Assembly (NCBI RefSeq): GCF_020176955.2
Contig: NZ_JAIUCZ020000019.1
Location: 30,033 to 94,032, forward strand
DNA: 64,000 nucleotides
Direction of reading: 5' to 3'
Source: Nocardia sp. alder85J
GTDB taxonomy: Bacteria; Actinomycetota; Actinomycetes; Mycobacteriales; Mycobacteriaceae
The notes below the pieces were generated by a model, which worked only from the letters and a program-made list of their open reading frames with translations, ran no database searches and had not been told where the DNA came from. Within the stretch, counting starts at the first letter, position 1. Each line of letters opens with the position of its first letter. Shown here piece after piece: positions 1 through 8,994 of the stretch. The position numbers and the translations under genes are program-made.

Positions 1-281
1 ACCCGCGGCGCGCGGACATCGGTGCCCGCCAGCGCCCCGAGCAGCCGCGCCTCCCGGCGGATCACGTCGTTGCTCTTGGCGCGCAAGTGTTTCGGGCCCC
101 GGCGCAACACGTATTCGCGACCGCCGCGCCGGAAACGGAGCATCACGTTCTGGGTGCCGCCGCCGAGTGCGGCCACCTCCTCGAAGTCGCCGCCGGGCAG
201 GCCCTGCTCCGCCATCCAGGCCCCCACCACCGCGAAATCCACGACTTCCCGGTCGACACCGGCCGGTTGCACCACAGTCAT
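1..281 (-). CDS. Phosphotransferase family protein (APH-like), C-terminus beyond window
   Basis: Reading leftward from an ATG at 281 the frame stays open to the window edge, giving 93 residues. They look like the N-lobe of aminoglycoside-phosphotransferase-like kinases: the glycine-rich stretch LGGGTQNVMLRF, then YVLRRGPK with the likely ATP-binding lysine region, then IRREARLLGAL as the alpha-C equivalent. In actinomycetes such proteins often sit with acyl-CoA metabolism genes, but the neighbours needed to judge this are outside the window. The catalytic loop lies in the missing part, so the substrate is unknown. It is divergent from pabAB with about 240 bases between the starts. Confidence 0.75.
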   Translation of the reverse strand, partial: MTVVQPAGVDREVVDFAVVGAWMAEQGLPGGDFEEVAALGGGTQNVMLRFRRGGREYVLRRGPKHLRAKSNDVIRREARLLGALAGTDVRAPR

Positions 282-520
282 GCCGACATTCTGCCCCATA
301 CCCGTTTCCGAACTGAAGGCATCCGCCATCAATAGTCCGTGCCGACCGGTCCGGCGCACCGGCTACGGTGACGACATGCTCGCGGCGCACATCCCGACAC
401 ACGTTTCGGCGGTACCGCCGAAACGCCGCCCCACCGGGGCATCGCCGGGTTCCGCCCGCCCCGGCACCCTCGGTCCGGCGATCCGGCTACCGTCCGCGCG
501 GGCAGGCGACCGGAGATCCG

Positions 521-3040
521 GTGCGCACTGAGGCGGGCCGGCGGATCCGCACGTTGCTGGTGGACAACTACGACTCGTTCACCTACAACCTGTTTCAGCT
601 GATCGGGACCGTGAACGGTTGCGCCCCGACCGTGGTGCGCAACGACGAGATCGATCCGGCAGTGCTCGATTTATCCGGTTACGACAATGTCGTGATCTCA
701 CCGGGACCCGGGCGGCCGGATGTGGCCCGGGACTTCGGTATCTCGCGGCATCTCGTCGAGTCCGCGGAGCTGCCGCTGCTCGGGGTGTGTCTCGGGCATC
801 AGGGCATCGTGCTCGCGGCGGGCGGTGAGGTGGTCACCGCGCCCGTGCCCCGCCACGGATTCCCCGACCGGATCCGCCACGACGGGCGCGACCTGTTCGA
901 GGGACTGCCCGCCGACTTCACCGCGGTCCGCTACCACTCACTGTGCGCGGCAACGCCACTGCCCGCGGCGCTGGAGGTGACGGCGACCGCCGACGACGGC
1001 GTGATCATGGGGGTACGGCATCGGACCCGCCCCCAGTGGGGTGTGCAGTTCCACCCGGAGTCGGTCTCCAGCGAGCACGGCGCCGCCCTGCTGCGCAATT
1101 TCGCCCGGTTGACCGAGCGATATTCCGCCGAGCGGACCGGTCGTCGTGCCGCCCGCTCCCCTGGCCGTACGCCCGCGCCGACCGTCCCGGCGCCGCCCGC
1201 CGAGCGGCCGGTCCGCCGATTCGAGGTGCGGCACGAGGTGCTCGGCGCGGCGGTGGACGCCGAGGCGACGTTCGGGCGGTTGTACGCGGCCGCGTCCACG
1301 GCCTTCTGGCTGGACAGCGCGCTGGCCGAGCCCGGCGCGGGACGGTTCTCCTTCCTCGGCGACGCGGCGGGGCCCGCCGCCGAGGTGGTCCGGTACCGCG
1401 TCGGCGACGGCCTGGTGCGGGTGCGCACCCACGACGGCGAACGCCGGGTGCCGGGCACCGTGCTCGACTACCTGGCCACCGAGCTGAGCCATCGGCAGAT
1501 CGAATTCCCGGACGTCCCTTTCGATTTCGCAGGCGGCTACGTCGGCTACCTGGGTTACGAGGTGAAGGCCGACTGCGGCGCCGCGGCCGCCCACAGATCA
1601 CCCACCCCGGACGCGATGTGGGTGTTCGCCGACCGCTTCGTGGCGATCGACCACCACGCCGGCCGCACCCACCTGATCGCCCTCTGCGAACCGGAAAGCG
1701 ATGCCGCACAACAGCTGTGGCTGACCGACACCCGCGCTGTCCTGGAGTCCGCACTCGAGCTGTCGCGTGCCGGGCACGCTGCCGATCCCGGACGACCGGA
1801 CCCGGCCACAGCGGACGCGGCCGGCGGCGAGCCCTCCGCAGCAGGCGATCGCCGAGGACCGACTGCCCCGGCAGGCGACGGTGCCCGCGACAGATCGACC
1901 GGCAGCCCGGAACCGGAAGCAGTGGCCCACCCGACGACGACCGTGGCATCCGAGGCGGGCAGCGACCGAACGCAGACGACCGTGGACCTCGTCACCGGTT
2001 TCGCGCCCGTGGATTCCGAGGCGGTGGCGGCGAGTCTCACCCGGGGCCGGGCCCGGTACCTCGCCGATATCGCCGATATCCATGCCGCGCTGCGGGCCGG
2101 GGAGACCTACGAGGTGACGCTCACCGACCAGCTCACCGTGGTGGATCCGGGTGTCGCGTGCCCGGCCGCCCCGGTCGCAACCACCCCGAACCCGGCCGCC
2201 ACCGGGGAGCGGCCCGGTTCGTGCAGTTCGCCTGCGGCGGCGGCGCATTCACCCGGGGACGGCGAGGGCATGGCCGAGGCGGCGGCGGTGTACCGGGCGC
2301 TGCGGCAGGCGAATCCGGCGCCCTATGCGGCGTTGCTGCGGTTCGAGGAGCTGGATGTCGCCTGTTCCTCGCCGGAGCGGTTTCTGAAGGTGGGGCGGGA
2401 TCGGGAGGTGGAGAGCAAGCCGATCAAGGGGACCGCGCCGCGGGGGCGGGATGCCGAGGCGGACGAAACGCTGCGCCGCGCACTGGAACTCGATCCGAAG
2501 ACGCGGGCCGAGAATCTGATGATCGTGGATCTGCTGCGCAACGATCTGGGCCGGGTGTGCGAGCTGGGCAGCGTGTACGTGCCGGAGCTGATGGCGGTCG
2601 AGACCTATGCCACGCTGCACCAGTTGGTGTCGACGGTGCGGGGGCGGCTGCGGCCGGGGATCGGCGTGATCGATTGCCTGCGTGCGTGTTTCCCGGGCGG
2701 GTCGATGACCGGGGCGCCCCGGTCGCGCACCATGGAGATCATCGACGCGCTGGAGACCGAGGCCCGGGGGGTGTATTCCGGCACGCTCGGCTTCCTCGGG
2801 CTGGGAGGTACGGCCGATCTGAACATCGTCATCCGCACCGCGGTCCGGCACGACGGCCGCTGGCGGATCGGGGCCGGGGGCGCGATCGTGCTGGATTCCG
2901 AGGCGGAGGCAGAATTCCACGAGATGACCCTCAAGGCCGCGGCGCCGCTGCGGGCGGTGCGCGGTCAGGTCAGCCAGGCGCCCACCGGCGGCGGGATCCA
3001 GCCGGGGTCGCGGCCGAACCAGCCGGCCAGCCGGTCGTAG
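521..3040 (+). CDS. pabB: Aminodeoxychorismate synthase, fused PabA-PabB
   Basis: Converts chorismate plus glutamine to 4-amino-4-deoxychorismate for folate (p-aminobenzoate) synthesis in the cytoplasm. Residues 1 to about 210 form a class I glutamine amidotransferase (DNYDSFTYN, nucleophile in GVCLGHQG, HPESV). Residues from about 235 form the chorismate-binding synthase, with PIKGTAPRG, ENLMIVDLLRNDLGRVCE and GGSMTGAPRSRTM. The lysine in PIKGT points to PabB rather than anthranilate synthase TrpE. I chose the GTG at 521 because GGAG lies just upstream and the domain starts a few residues later. Two low-complexity Ala/Pro/Gly/Thr-rich insertions interrupt the synthase half (about DNA 1760-1990 and 2150-2270). 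The 3' end overlaps the convergent next gene by 76 bases. About 839 residues. Confidence 0.93.
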   Translation: MRTEAGRRIRTLLVDNYDSFTYNLFQLIGTVNGCAPTVVRNDEIDPAVLDLSGYDNVVISPGPGRPDVARDFGISRHLVESAELPLLGVCLGHQGIVLAAGGEVVTAPVPRHGFPDRIRHDGRDLFEGLPADFTAVRYHSLCAATPLPAALEVTATADDGVIMGVRHRTRPQWGVQFHPESVSSEHGAALLRNFARLTERYSAERTGRRAARSPGRTPAPTVPAPPAERPVRRFEVRHEVLGAAVDAEATFGRLYAAASTAFWLDSALAEPGAGRFSFLGDAAGPAAEVVRYRVGDGLVRVRTHDGERRVPGTVLDYLATELSHRQIEFPDVPFDFAGGYVGYLGYEVKADCGAAAAHRSPTPDAMWVFADRFVAIDHHAGRTHLIALCEPESDAAQQLWLTDTRAVLESALELSRAGHAADPGRPDPATADAAGGEPSAAGDRRGPTAPAGDGARDRSTGSPEPEAVAHPTTTVASEAGSDRTQTTVDLVTGFAPVDSEAVAASLTRGRARYLADIADIHAALRAGETYEVTLTDQLTVVDPGVACPAAPVATTPNPAATGERPGSCSSPAAAAHSPGDGEGMAEAAAVYRALRQANPAPYAALLRFEELDVACSSPERFLKVGRDREVESKPIKGTAPRGRDAEADETLRRALELDPKTRAENLMIVDLLRNDLGRVCELGSVYVPELMAVETYATLHQLVSTVRGRLRPGIGVIDCLRACFPGGSMTGAPRSRTMEIIDALETEARGVYSGTLGFLGLGGTADLNIVIRTAVRHDGRWRIGAGGAIVLDSEAEAEFHEMTLKAAAPLRAVRGQVSQAPTGGGIQPGSRPNQPASRS

Positions 3041-3576
3041 GCGGGCGCGGCCGGATCCACGGGTATCTCGGCGCCGAATGCCTGGTCGGGCCCGCGGATT
3101 TCGGGTCTCAGCAGGGGGCGGGACCAGGCCAGGCTGTGGTCGGCGAGCGCGTCGTCGAGTACCACCCGGGCGCCGGTGGCCTGCGCGAGATCCCAGGTGT
3201 GCACGGTGGATTCGGCGATCTGCTGGTCCAGCCGGCTGCGCAGCGGGGCGGTGCCGCCGCCCGGGACGGGCACCGGGCGGATGGGGTCGGCGGCCCGCCA
3301 GATCGTGAGGACCTCCTCCGCGCCGACGCGGAACTGCGTCAGCCGGTCGGCGCTCAGCGAGCCGGCGGGGGCGGCCCAATCGGCCGTCCCGCCATGCGCG
3401 GAGATCGCGAAATTGCGCAGGTCCTGCCCGATGACGTGGGCCAGGAGATCCCGCACGGACCAACCGATGCAGGGGGTGGGCAGATCGTCCTGGTCGTCGC
3501 GGGCGATCGCGATCACTGCCGCCATCTGGGTCAGCGCGCGCTCCAACAGGGCGAGGGTCGCATCGGTGTCCGCCAC
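2965..3576 (-). CDS. TIGR03086-type metal-binding protein (DinB/maleylpyruvate isomerase fold)
   Basis: About 203 residues resembling actinobacterial TIGR03086/mycothiol-dependent maleylpyruvate-isomerase-fold proteins. ALLERALTQMAAVI is the first helix, PCIGWSVRDLLAHVIGQ supplies the conserved W and the metal-ligand histidine, and VHTWDLAQATG carries a second histidine. These four-helix proteins bind a divalent metal; some use mycothiol, but the reaction of this one is unknown. The start is GTG at 3576, preceded by a G-rich Shine-Dalgarno. Its 3' end runs antisense into the last 25 codons of pabAB; both frames look genuine because each reaches its family's normal end. Confidence 0.8.
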   Translation of the reverse strand: MADTDATLALLERALTQMAAVIAIARDDQDDLPTPCIGWSVRDLLAHVIGQDLRNFAISAHGGTADWAAPAGSLSADRLTQFRVGAEEVLTIWRAADPIRPVPVPGGGTAPLRSRLDQQIAESTVHTWDLAQATGARVVLDDALADHSLAWSRPLLRPEIRGPDQAFGAEIPVDPAAPAYDRLAGWFGRDPGWIPPPVGAWLT

Positions 3577-3697
3577 GCCCCCGATTGTGCCCCCGTCCCC
3601 CGGCTCGACCCGGAAATCCGGAACCGATCGGGACACAACAAGACGGAAATGAGACGCATCCGTGATCTCGGCGCCGGGGCCCGGCCCGGCGCTTACC

Positions 3698-4516
3698 ATG
3701 GGCGCGGTGGCCATCGATCCGCTGCTGACGAACCGGCAGAACTGGGACGCGCGCGCTCCCATCCACGCCGCCAGCCGCTTCTACCTCGAACCCGATTCGG
3801 GGTACTGGTTCGCGCCGTTCGAGTGGGACGCGCTCGGTGACGTCCGCGATCGCGACGTCCTGCACCTGCAATGCCATCTCGGGACGGAGACGGTCGAATT
3901 CGCCCGCCGCGGCGCCCGCGCGGTGGGGCTGGACTTCTCCCCCGAATCGGTCCGGCACGCCCGCGAATTGTCCGGCGGCACGGTCGAATACGTGTGCTCG
4001 GACGTGTACGAGGCGCGAGCGGCGCTGGGCGGCAGGCGTTTCGACATCGTGTACACCGGCAAGGGCGCGCTGTGCTACCTCCCGGACCTGACGGCGTGGG
4101 CCCAGGTGGTGGCGGACCTGCTGCGGCCCGGCGGGTTGCTGTACCTCGTGGAATTCCATCCGCTGCTGCACGCCCTCGGCCCCACCCCGCCCTCGGGCAG
4201 CGACGCGAGCGCGCTCGCACTGCGCGACGACTACCTGGAGGGCCGCGGCGCGCAACTGCGCGACAGCGACCACACCTACACCGACGGCCCCGGCCTCACC
4301 ACCGCCACCGAGGTCTACGAGTGGCGGCACGGGCTCGGTGAAGTCGTCACCGCACTGCTCACCGCCGGGCTGCGCATCACCGGCCTCACCGAAACCGATC
4401 TACTGCCCTGGCCGCGCTTCCCGCAGATGGTCCGCACCGCCGACGGCTGGTGGCGGCTGCCGACAGCCGACCCGATCCTCCCGCTGCTGTACGGCCTGAT
4501 CGCCACCGCGTCCTGA
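3698..4516 (+). CDS. Class I SAM-dependent methyltransferase
   Basis: About 272 residues. The Rossmann motif I region is VLHLQCHLGTETVEFARRG (a Gln-Cys-His-Leu-Gly variant of the usual DLGCGxG), followed by GLDFSPESVRHARE (motif II acidic residue) and FDIVYTGKGALCYLPDL (motif IV). This QCHLGT subfamily is common in actinomycetes and its substrates are mostly unknown. The start could be ATG 3698 or GTG 3707; an in-frame codon further upstream would add a residue stretch not expected in the family. It is convergent with the downstream minus-strand operon, and nothing nearby identifies the methyl acceptor. Confidence 0.82.
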   Translation: MGAVAIDPLLTNRQNWDARAPIHAASRFYLEPDSGYWFAPFEWDALGDVRDRDVLHLQCHLGTETVEFARRGARAVGLDFSPESVRHARELSGGTVEYVCSDVYEARAALGGRRFDIVYTGKGALCYLPDLTAWAQVVADLLRPGGLLYLVEFHPLLHALGPTPPSGSDASALALRDDYLEGRGAQLRDSDHTYTDGPGLTTATEVYEWRHGLGEVVTALLTAGLRITGLTETDLLPWPRFPQMVRTADGWWRLPTADPILPLLYGLIATAS

Positions 4517-4591
4517 CCGATACCCCCGTCGGACAACCACTCCCGCTCGCCCGGCACACACCACCGGATCGGCTCATCCGCCCGGCGCGGA

Positions 4592-4954
4592 CTACCCCAC
4601 CCGGTGCCCGGCCGCGCGCAACACCTCCGTCGCCTCGTCCTGCCGATGATCGGGCACCAGCACGAGATCGGCATGGTAGGTCGAGGCGACGAACACCGGG
4701 ATGCGGGCCTCGGCCAGCGGCGCCACCAGTGCGGCCAGCGCGCCGGGATGATCATGTCCGCGGCCGTTGTCGCCGCCGTAGAAACCGATCCAGCGTTCCC
4801 CGTCGCCCCACGGCGGCGCCTCGCGGACCACGGTCAGGCCCTCGGGGGCCCGGACCAGCGCCACCCACTCGTCGTCCTCCGGGAAGGTCGCGGTGGGCAG
4901 GTGGTCGACGGCGAACCGGTTGGGCACCACCTGGAGACGCTGGGTCACGGTCAT
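4592..4954 (-). CDS. ACT-domain protein (CASTOR/ACT7-like)
   Basis: 120 residues. The N-terminal half (VVPNRFAVDHLPTATFP, then EWVALVRAPEGLTVV) and the C-terminal half (LAALVAPLAEARIPVFVAST, then DLVLVP) match the two-part ACT-like fold of small CASTOR-type amino-acid-sensing proteins. It is the last gene of a four-gene minus-strand operon; its ATG overlaps the stop of the acyltransferase by four bases (ATGA), which implies translational coupling. Such proteins may bind a small ligand, but nothing in the sequence names it. Its link to the membrane acyltransferase is inferred only from position. Confidence 0.75.
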   Translation of the reverse strand: MTVTQRLQVVPNRFAVDHLPTATFPEDDEWVALVRAPEGLTVVREAPPWGDGERWIGFYGGDNGRGHDHPGALAALVAPLAEARIPVFVASTYHADLVLVPDHRQDEATEVLRAAGHRVG

Positions 4955-6210
4955 GGCGTCATCGTAGGCGGCGCCTGTGCGCGCCGGGCCGAGCGCCCGG
5001 CGAACCGGTTCATGATCGGCAGATCGACCCAGTGGTACAGCGCCGCCGCGGCGGCCGTCGCCAGCACCAGGGTCAGCAGCGCGAATCCGGCCCAGCCCAG
5101 GATGCCGAACTCCCTGCCGCCGATGAGGAATCGGGTGACCAGCACCATCACCGGGAACTGGATCAGGTAGAAGGCGTAGGAGATGTTGCCCAGCCACACC
5201 ACGCCGGGCCGGGAGTTGAGCCCCGGGATGCCGCGCAGGTCGCGGACCGCCAGCGTGGCGACCACCGCCGCCGTCGGCGCCACCAGCAGCGCCGACATCT
5301 TGAAGTCGATCGGCACCACCCAGGTCGCGGCGTAGCAGACCACCAGGGCCAGCAGCGGCGGCGCCAGACGCGTACTGTGCCAGCGTCCTTCGAGCACCAT
5401 GCGCGCGGTCAGCACACCCAGGAAGAACTCCGGCAGCCGCGCCGGCGGGAAGGTGTAGCCCAGCCAGTACGACTGCGCCACCGGGATGTCCGGCTGCGCG
5501 AACCAGGCCTGCGAGGCGTGCAGCTCGAAATGCGGTGAGCTGTCGCCGGGTACGAGCCGGGGCGCGAAGGCGTTCGCGATGCCCTTGGGCCCCGGCACCC
5601 AGAGATAGAAGGCCGCGTGCAGCGCGAGCACGGCCACCACCAGCAGCACCGCCGCGAGCAGCAGCCGCCGCGTCGGGATCCGCCGCACCAGCGGCAGCAG
5701 CAGCGGAAAGCTGAGGTAGAACAGCATTTCCGAGCACAGCGACCAGGACGGGACGTTGAGCCCGCCGACCGTGCTCCACTTCGGCACCCAGGCGTGCACG
5801 AGCAGCAGATTCGGCAGCCACACCACCAGCCGGTGCAGCGGCACCCCGGCCACGACCACGAAGGCGGCGGCCGCCACCAGATGGGTCGGATAGATCTTCA
5901 GCACCCGCCGCCGGTAGAACAGCTTCACCGACATCCCCGGCTTGTACGACCAGTAGATGATGAAGCCCGACAGCACGAAGAAGAAGGTGACCCCCGCGGC
6001 CCCCAGCTGCATCGGCATCCACTCGTGGATGTGCCGGAACAGCTCGGACTTCTGGAACGGGTATACCGGCAGGAACACCAGGGCGTGCAACACGAAGACC
6101 GCGAACGCCGCCCACCACCGCGCGCCGGTCAGCGACGGAAGCGCGGGCCGCCGCTGCTCGACGCCGGCGGTCACCACCGGCGCGGGCAGCACCTCCGGCG
6201 GGCGTGTCAT
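4951..6210 (-). CDS. Acyltransferase-3 family integral membrane protein
   Basis: 419 residues with about ten hydrophobic segments. Typical family features are present: LTGARWWAAFAVFVLHAL at the first membrane helix (Arg-Trp-containing motif), FFFVLSGFIIYWSY, the basic loop FYRRRVLKIYPTH, and WSLCSEMLFYLSFPLLLP. These enzymes move acyl groups, usually acetyl, from the cytoplasm to sugars or lipids outside the membrane. It lies directly downstream of a secreted SGNH hydrolase, overlapping it by four bases; acyltransferase-3 and SGNH proteins commonly work as an O-acylation pair. A cell-envelope glycan or lipid is the likely substrate, inferred from context. Confidence 0.88.
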   Translation of the reverse strand: MTRPPEVLPAPVVTAGVEQRRPALPSLTGARWWAAFAVFVLHALVFLPVYPFQKSELFRHIHEWMPMQLGAAGVTFFFVLSGFIIYWSYKPGMSVKLFYRRRVLKIYPTHLVAAAAFVVVAGVPLHRLVVWLPNLLLVHAWVPKWSTVGGLNVPSWSLCSEMLFYLSFPLLLPLVRRIPTRRLLLAAVLLVVAVLALHAAFYLWVPGPKGIANAFAPRLVPGDSSPHFELHASQAWFAQPDIPVAQSYWLGYTFPPARLPEFFLGVLTARMVLEGRWHSTRLAPPLLALVVCYAATWVVPIDFKMSALLVAPTAAVVATLAVRDLRGIPGLNSRPGVVWLGNISYAFYLIQFPVMVLVTRFLIGGREFGILGWAGFALLTLVLATAAAAALYHWVDLPIMNRFAGRSARRAQAPPTMTP

Positions 6211-7130
6211 CGAAGGTACCTGTCGTACAAGGCATTCGCGGTCACGGCGTCACCGCGCGTGGACGGATGGAACGGCAGCCCGGCGACGTCGGTGCGCGGA
6301 TCGAACACCCCGTTGAGCCACGGCTCGGCGGCGCACAGTCCGTGCCCGGTGGTCAGCGCGCGGGCGTCGAAGAAGTCCAGCCCGAGCAGCTGGGCGGCCT
6401 CCCGCTGGGCCTTGTCGATGCGATCGAAGTACACGATCACCGCCCGCCCGCGCGGCTGGATGAACGGGGCCACCCCGAGAATGCTCAGGCAGACCGTGTC
6501 CTGGCCCGGCGGCAGGATCTCCGGGTAGCCGACGATCACGATCTTCGCGGCGGGTGCGTAGTAGCGGATGTACGTCACCGCGGCGGTGATTCTTTCGGCG
6601 TACACGGCGCCGGTCACCCCGTTCACGTCGGGAATCCGGCCCTGCTCCACCGCGTCCAGCCCGCAACCGCGGATCAGGTCGAACACGCACTGCTGCAACC
6701 CGTACCAGAGCGTCTGGTTGCTGTCGCCCCAATGGTCGTCGAGACCCAGTTGCAGGGTCACCAGTTTGGTCGCCGGGCCGAAGGCCCGGTCCTGGTCGGC
6801 CTGGAGCACTTCCGCGGCGAGGGTGTAGCCGGGACCGCTGTCGATGGAGGCCCCCGAACAGGACGGATTGACGACCTCGCCGGGCCCCTGGGGTCCCATC
6901 AGACGACTCAGCTGCGCGGGCCACGAGGTGCTGCCGCGCACACAGACGTCGCCGCGGGACTGCGGGTCCCAGCCGTTGGCGGTGTACGAATCACCCAGCA
7001 CCACAACCTGTTTGCCGGCGGGCACCGGATCCGCGTGTGCCGCGGTGAAAACCGTCGCCGAGGCGGCGAGCGCGAGCGCCGCCGCGCATCCCCGGCGCAG
7101 CGCCGCGCCGAATACTGCCGATCCCATCAC
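6207..7130 (-). CDS. Secreted SGNH/GDSL-family hydrolase
   Basis: 307 residues. An N-terminal signal peptide (hydrophobic run to about residue 31, ending near TAAHA) precedes VVVLGDSYTANGW, the GDS block with the nucleophilic serine. Oxyanion-hole motifs follow as CSGASIDSG and LQLGLDDHW, where Asp-Asp replaces the usual Gly-x-Asn, which is unusual for block III. The C-terminal catalytic pair is probably the Asp/His in GLPFHPSTRGDA. It should act outside the membrane on an acyl ester. It begins 7 bases after the proline-rich lipoprotein and its stop overlaps the acyltransferase start, so the three are one transcription unit. Confidence 0.83.
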   Translation of the reverse strand: MMGSAVFGAALRRGCAAALALAASATVFTAAHADPVPAGKQVVVLGDSYTANGWDPQSRGDVCVRGSTSWPAQLSRLMGPQGPGEVVNPSCSGASIDSGPGYTLAAEVLQADQDRAFGPATKLVTLQLGLDDHWGDSNQTLWYGLQQCVFDLIRGCGLDAVEQGRIPDVNGVTGAVYAERITAAVTYIRYYAPAAKIVIVGYPEILPPGQDTVCLSILGVAPFIQPRGRAVIVYFDRIDKAQREAAQLLGLDFFDARALTTGHGLCAAEPWLNGVFDPRTDVAGLPFHPSTRGDAVTANALYDRYLR

Positions 7131-7137
7131 GACGCCC

Positions 7138-7530
7138 TCAGTAGCCCGCGCGCGGCTCGAAACCGGGCGCGTTCAGGGTCGGCGGCGCCGGTTTCGGCTG
7201 CGGAGCGGGCTGGGGCGCGGGGGCGACCGGCTGCGGGACGGGCGCCTCCACGACGGTCGTCGGTAACGGCGGGGGTGCGGGCGCGTCCACGGTGGTGGTC
7301 GCGATCGGCGCGGGCGCCACACTGCTCACCGGCGCCGCGCTGCTCACCGGACCCGGCCCGGCGGCCGGCACCGCCGGGGCGGCGGGTGCGGGTGCGGTGC
7401 TGCTGACCCCACCGCCCTGCGATTTGTCCGCCGCGGAGTCACCGCACGCCGCCACGCCCAGGAGGCATATTCCGACGGCCAGCGCGCTCGCCGCGCGGAG
7501 GAGGACGTTGCCCGAAGTGCGAATCTTCAT
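7138..7530 (-). CDS. Proline/alanine-rich lipoprotein
   Basis: 130 residues. The start MKIRTSGNVLLRAASAL is followed by a hydrophobic stretch ending in a lipobox LLGVAAC, so lipid attachment to the cysteine near residue 30 is expected. The mature part is almost entirely Pro, Ala and Val (many PAP and PQP runs), as in wall-spanning extended linkers, and shows no folded domain. It is the first gene of the operon with the SGNH hydrolase and acyltransferase, so it may be an envelope anchor or scaffold for them; that is inference from position. Confidence 0.75.
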   Translation of the reverse strand: MKIRTSGNVLLRAASALAVGICLLGVAACGDSAADKSQGGGVSSTAPAPAAPAVPAAGPGPVSSAAPVSSVAPAPIATTTVDAPAPPPLPTTVVEAPVPQPVAPAPQPAPQPKPAPPTLNAPGFEPRAGY

Positions 7531-7625
7531 GGGACCCTCGAATCACTAACTGAAAAGCCCTCTGTTCACTTCACGGCAGTCTACAAGCAGCTTCGGGCCA
7601 CCCGGTCCGATTCGCCTGGATTCGA

Positions 7626-8879
7626 TCAAGCTTCGTGCAGGCTCACAGAGGCGATGCCCAGATCCTTGTCCCCGCGACCCGACAGCCCCAGCAACACCAG
7701 CGCCCGCGGCGGCAGCTCGCCGCGCTGCGCGCATTCCATCAGATATCCGACGGCATGGGCGGATTCGAGCGCCGGGACGATGCCCTCGGCATGCGACAAC
7801 GCCTGGAATCCACGCAGCGCGGTGGCATCGGTGACCGCGTGGTACACCGCCCGGCCGCGATCCTTCAGATAACCGTGTTCCGGCCCGACAGCCGGGTAGT
7901 CCAGCCCGGCGGCGATGCTGTGGGTGCGCGACACCTGGCCGTCGGCGTCCTGCAACAGATAGCTGAACGAGCCATCGAGTTCACCGGGCGCACCCGCGGT
8001 GCAGGTGGCGGCGTGCTGCCCGGTTTCGATCCCGCGCCCCGCGGCCTCGACGCCGATCAGCGCGACCTCCGGATCACCGAGAAAGGCATGGAACAACCCG
8101 AGCGCATTGCTGCCGCCGCCCACGCACGCCACCACCCGGTCGGGCAGCCGCCCCTCGGCCGCGAGCAGCTGCCGCCGGGCCTCCACGCCGATCACGGCCT
8201 GGAAGTCCCGCACCATCGCCGGATACGGCGCGGGCCCGGTCACCGTGCCGAACAGGAAGTGCGAGGTGTCGGTGGCCGAGACCCAGTCCCGAACCGCCTC
8301 GCTCACCGCCCCTTTCACCTTGCCCCCGCCCGCCCGCACACCCCGCACCTCGGCGCCGAGCGCCCGCATGTGCGCCACGGTCAGCGACTGCCGGCGCATG
8401 TCGTGCTCGCCCATGTAGACCACACAGCTCAGGCCGAGCATCGCGCGCACCGAGGCCACCGCCACCCCGTGCTGCCCCGCACCGGTTTCGGCGATCACCC
8501 GGGTCTTGCCCATCCGCTTGGCGAGCAGTCCCTGCCCGAGTGCGTTGTTGATCTTGTAGGCCCCGGTGTGGGCCATGTCCTCACGCTTCAGATAGACCCG
8601 CACGCCCGGCACCCCGAGCACCCGCTCGAAGCCCGGCACCCGATGCAGCCGGGTGGGCCGGCCGACCCGGTCGCGCAGCAGCGTGGCGAGCTCGGCGCCG
8701 AAGGTCGCATCGGCGCGCGCCCGGCGATAGGCCGCTTCCAGCTCGGTCAGCGCCGCCATCAGCGCCTCGGGCGCATACCGCCCGCCGTATGCGCCGAATC
8801 TTCCTGCCGCATCCGGCTTTTCACCGATCCGATCCGGGTCCGGCGCGGTCGGCCGACGGGCATCGACAGGCGAGGACAT
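7626..8879 (-). CDS. trpB: Tryptophan synthase beta chain (solitary copy)
   Basis: 417 residues, the normal TrpB length. Family motifs are present: GRFGAYGGRYAPEALM, the PLP lysine in HTGAYKINNALGQ, the catalytic glutamate in AETGAGQHGVA, the phosphate-binding loop in VGGGSNALGLF, and LSGRGDKD near the end. It condenses indole with serine to tryptophan, normally with TrpA. Here no trpA, trpC or trpE is adjacent, which suggests a paralogue rather than the housekeeping operon copy. The residue before the PLP lysine is Tyr, where most TrpBs have His (HTGAHKIN). The ATG at 8879 has AGGAG upstream. Remnants of broken genes lie just upstream. Confidence 0.9.
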   Translation of the reverse strand: MSSPVDARRPTAPDPDRIGEKPDAAGRFGAYGGRYAPEALMAALTELEAAYRRARADATFGAELATLLRDRVGRPTRLHRVPGFERVLGVPGVRVYLKREDMAHTGAYKINNALGQGLLAKRMGKTRVIAETGAGQHGVAVASVRAMLGLSCVVYMGEHDMRRQSLTVAHMRALGAEVRGVRAGGGKVKGAVSEAVRDWVSATDTSHFLFGTVTGPAPYPAMVRDFQAVIGVEARRQLLAAEGRLPDRVVACVGGGSNALGLFHAFLGDPEVALIGVEAAGRGIETGQHAATCTAGAPGELDGSFSYLLQDADGQVSRTHSIAAGLDYPAVGPEHGYLKDRGRAVYHAVTDATALRGFQALSHAEGIVPALESAHAVGYLMECAQRGELPPRALVLLGLSGRGDKDLGIASVSLHEA

Positions 8880-8994
8880 GGCACGCTCCTGAATCCGCTG
8901 CCGCGGGCCGAACCGACCGAATGGTCCGAGGTTAGCTCCACCGGCGAGCCGTTTCCGGGGCCCTGTTCCCGATCTTGGGAAGTGCCGGCCGTTG

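Noticed and set aside
943..3840. A 965-codon open frame on the plus strand overlapping pabAB
   Set aside because: It is an out-of-register shadow of pabAB, full of Arg/Gly runs typical of high-GC DNA and without any family resemblance.
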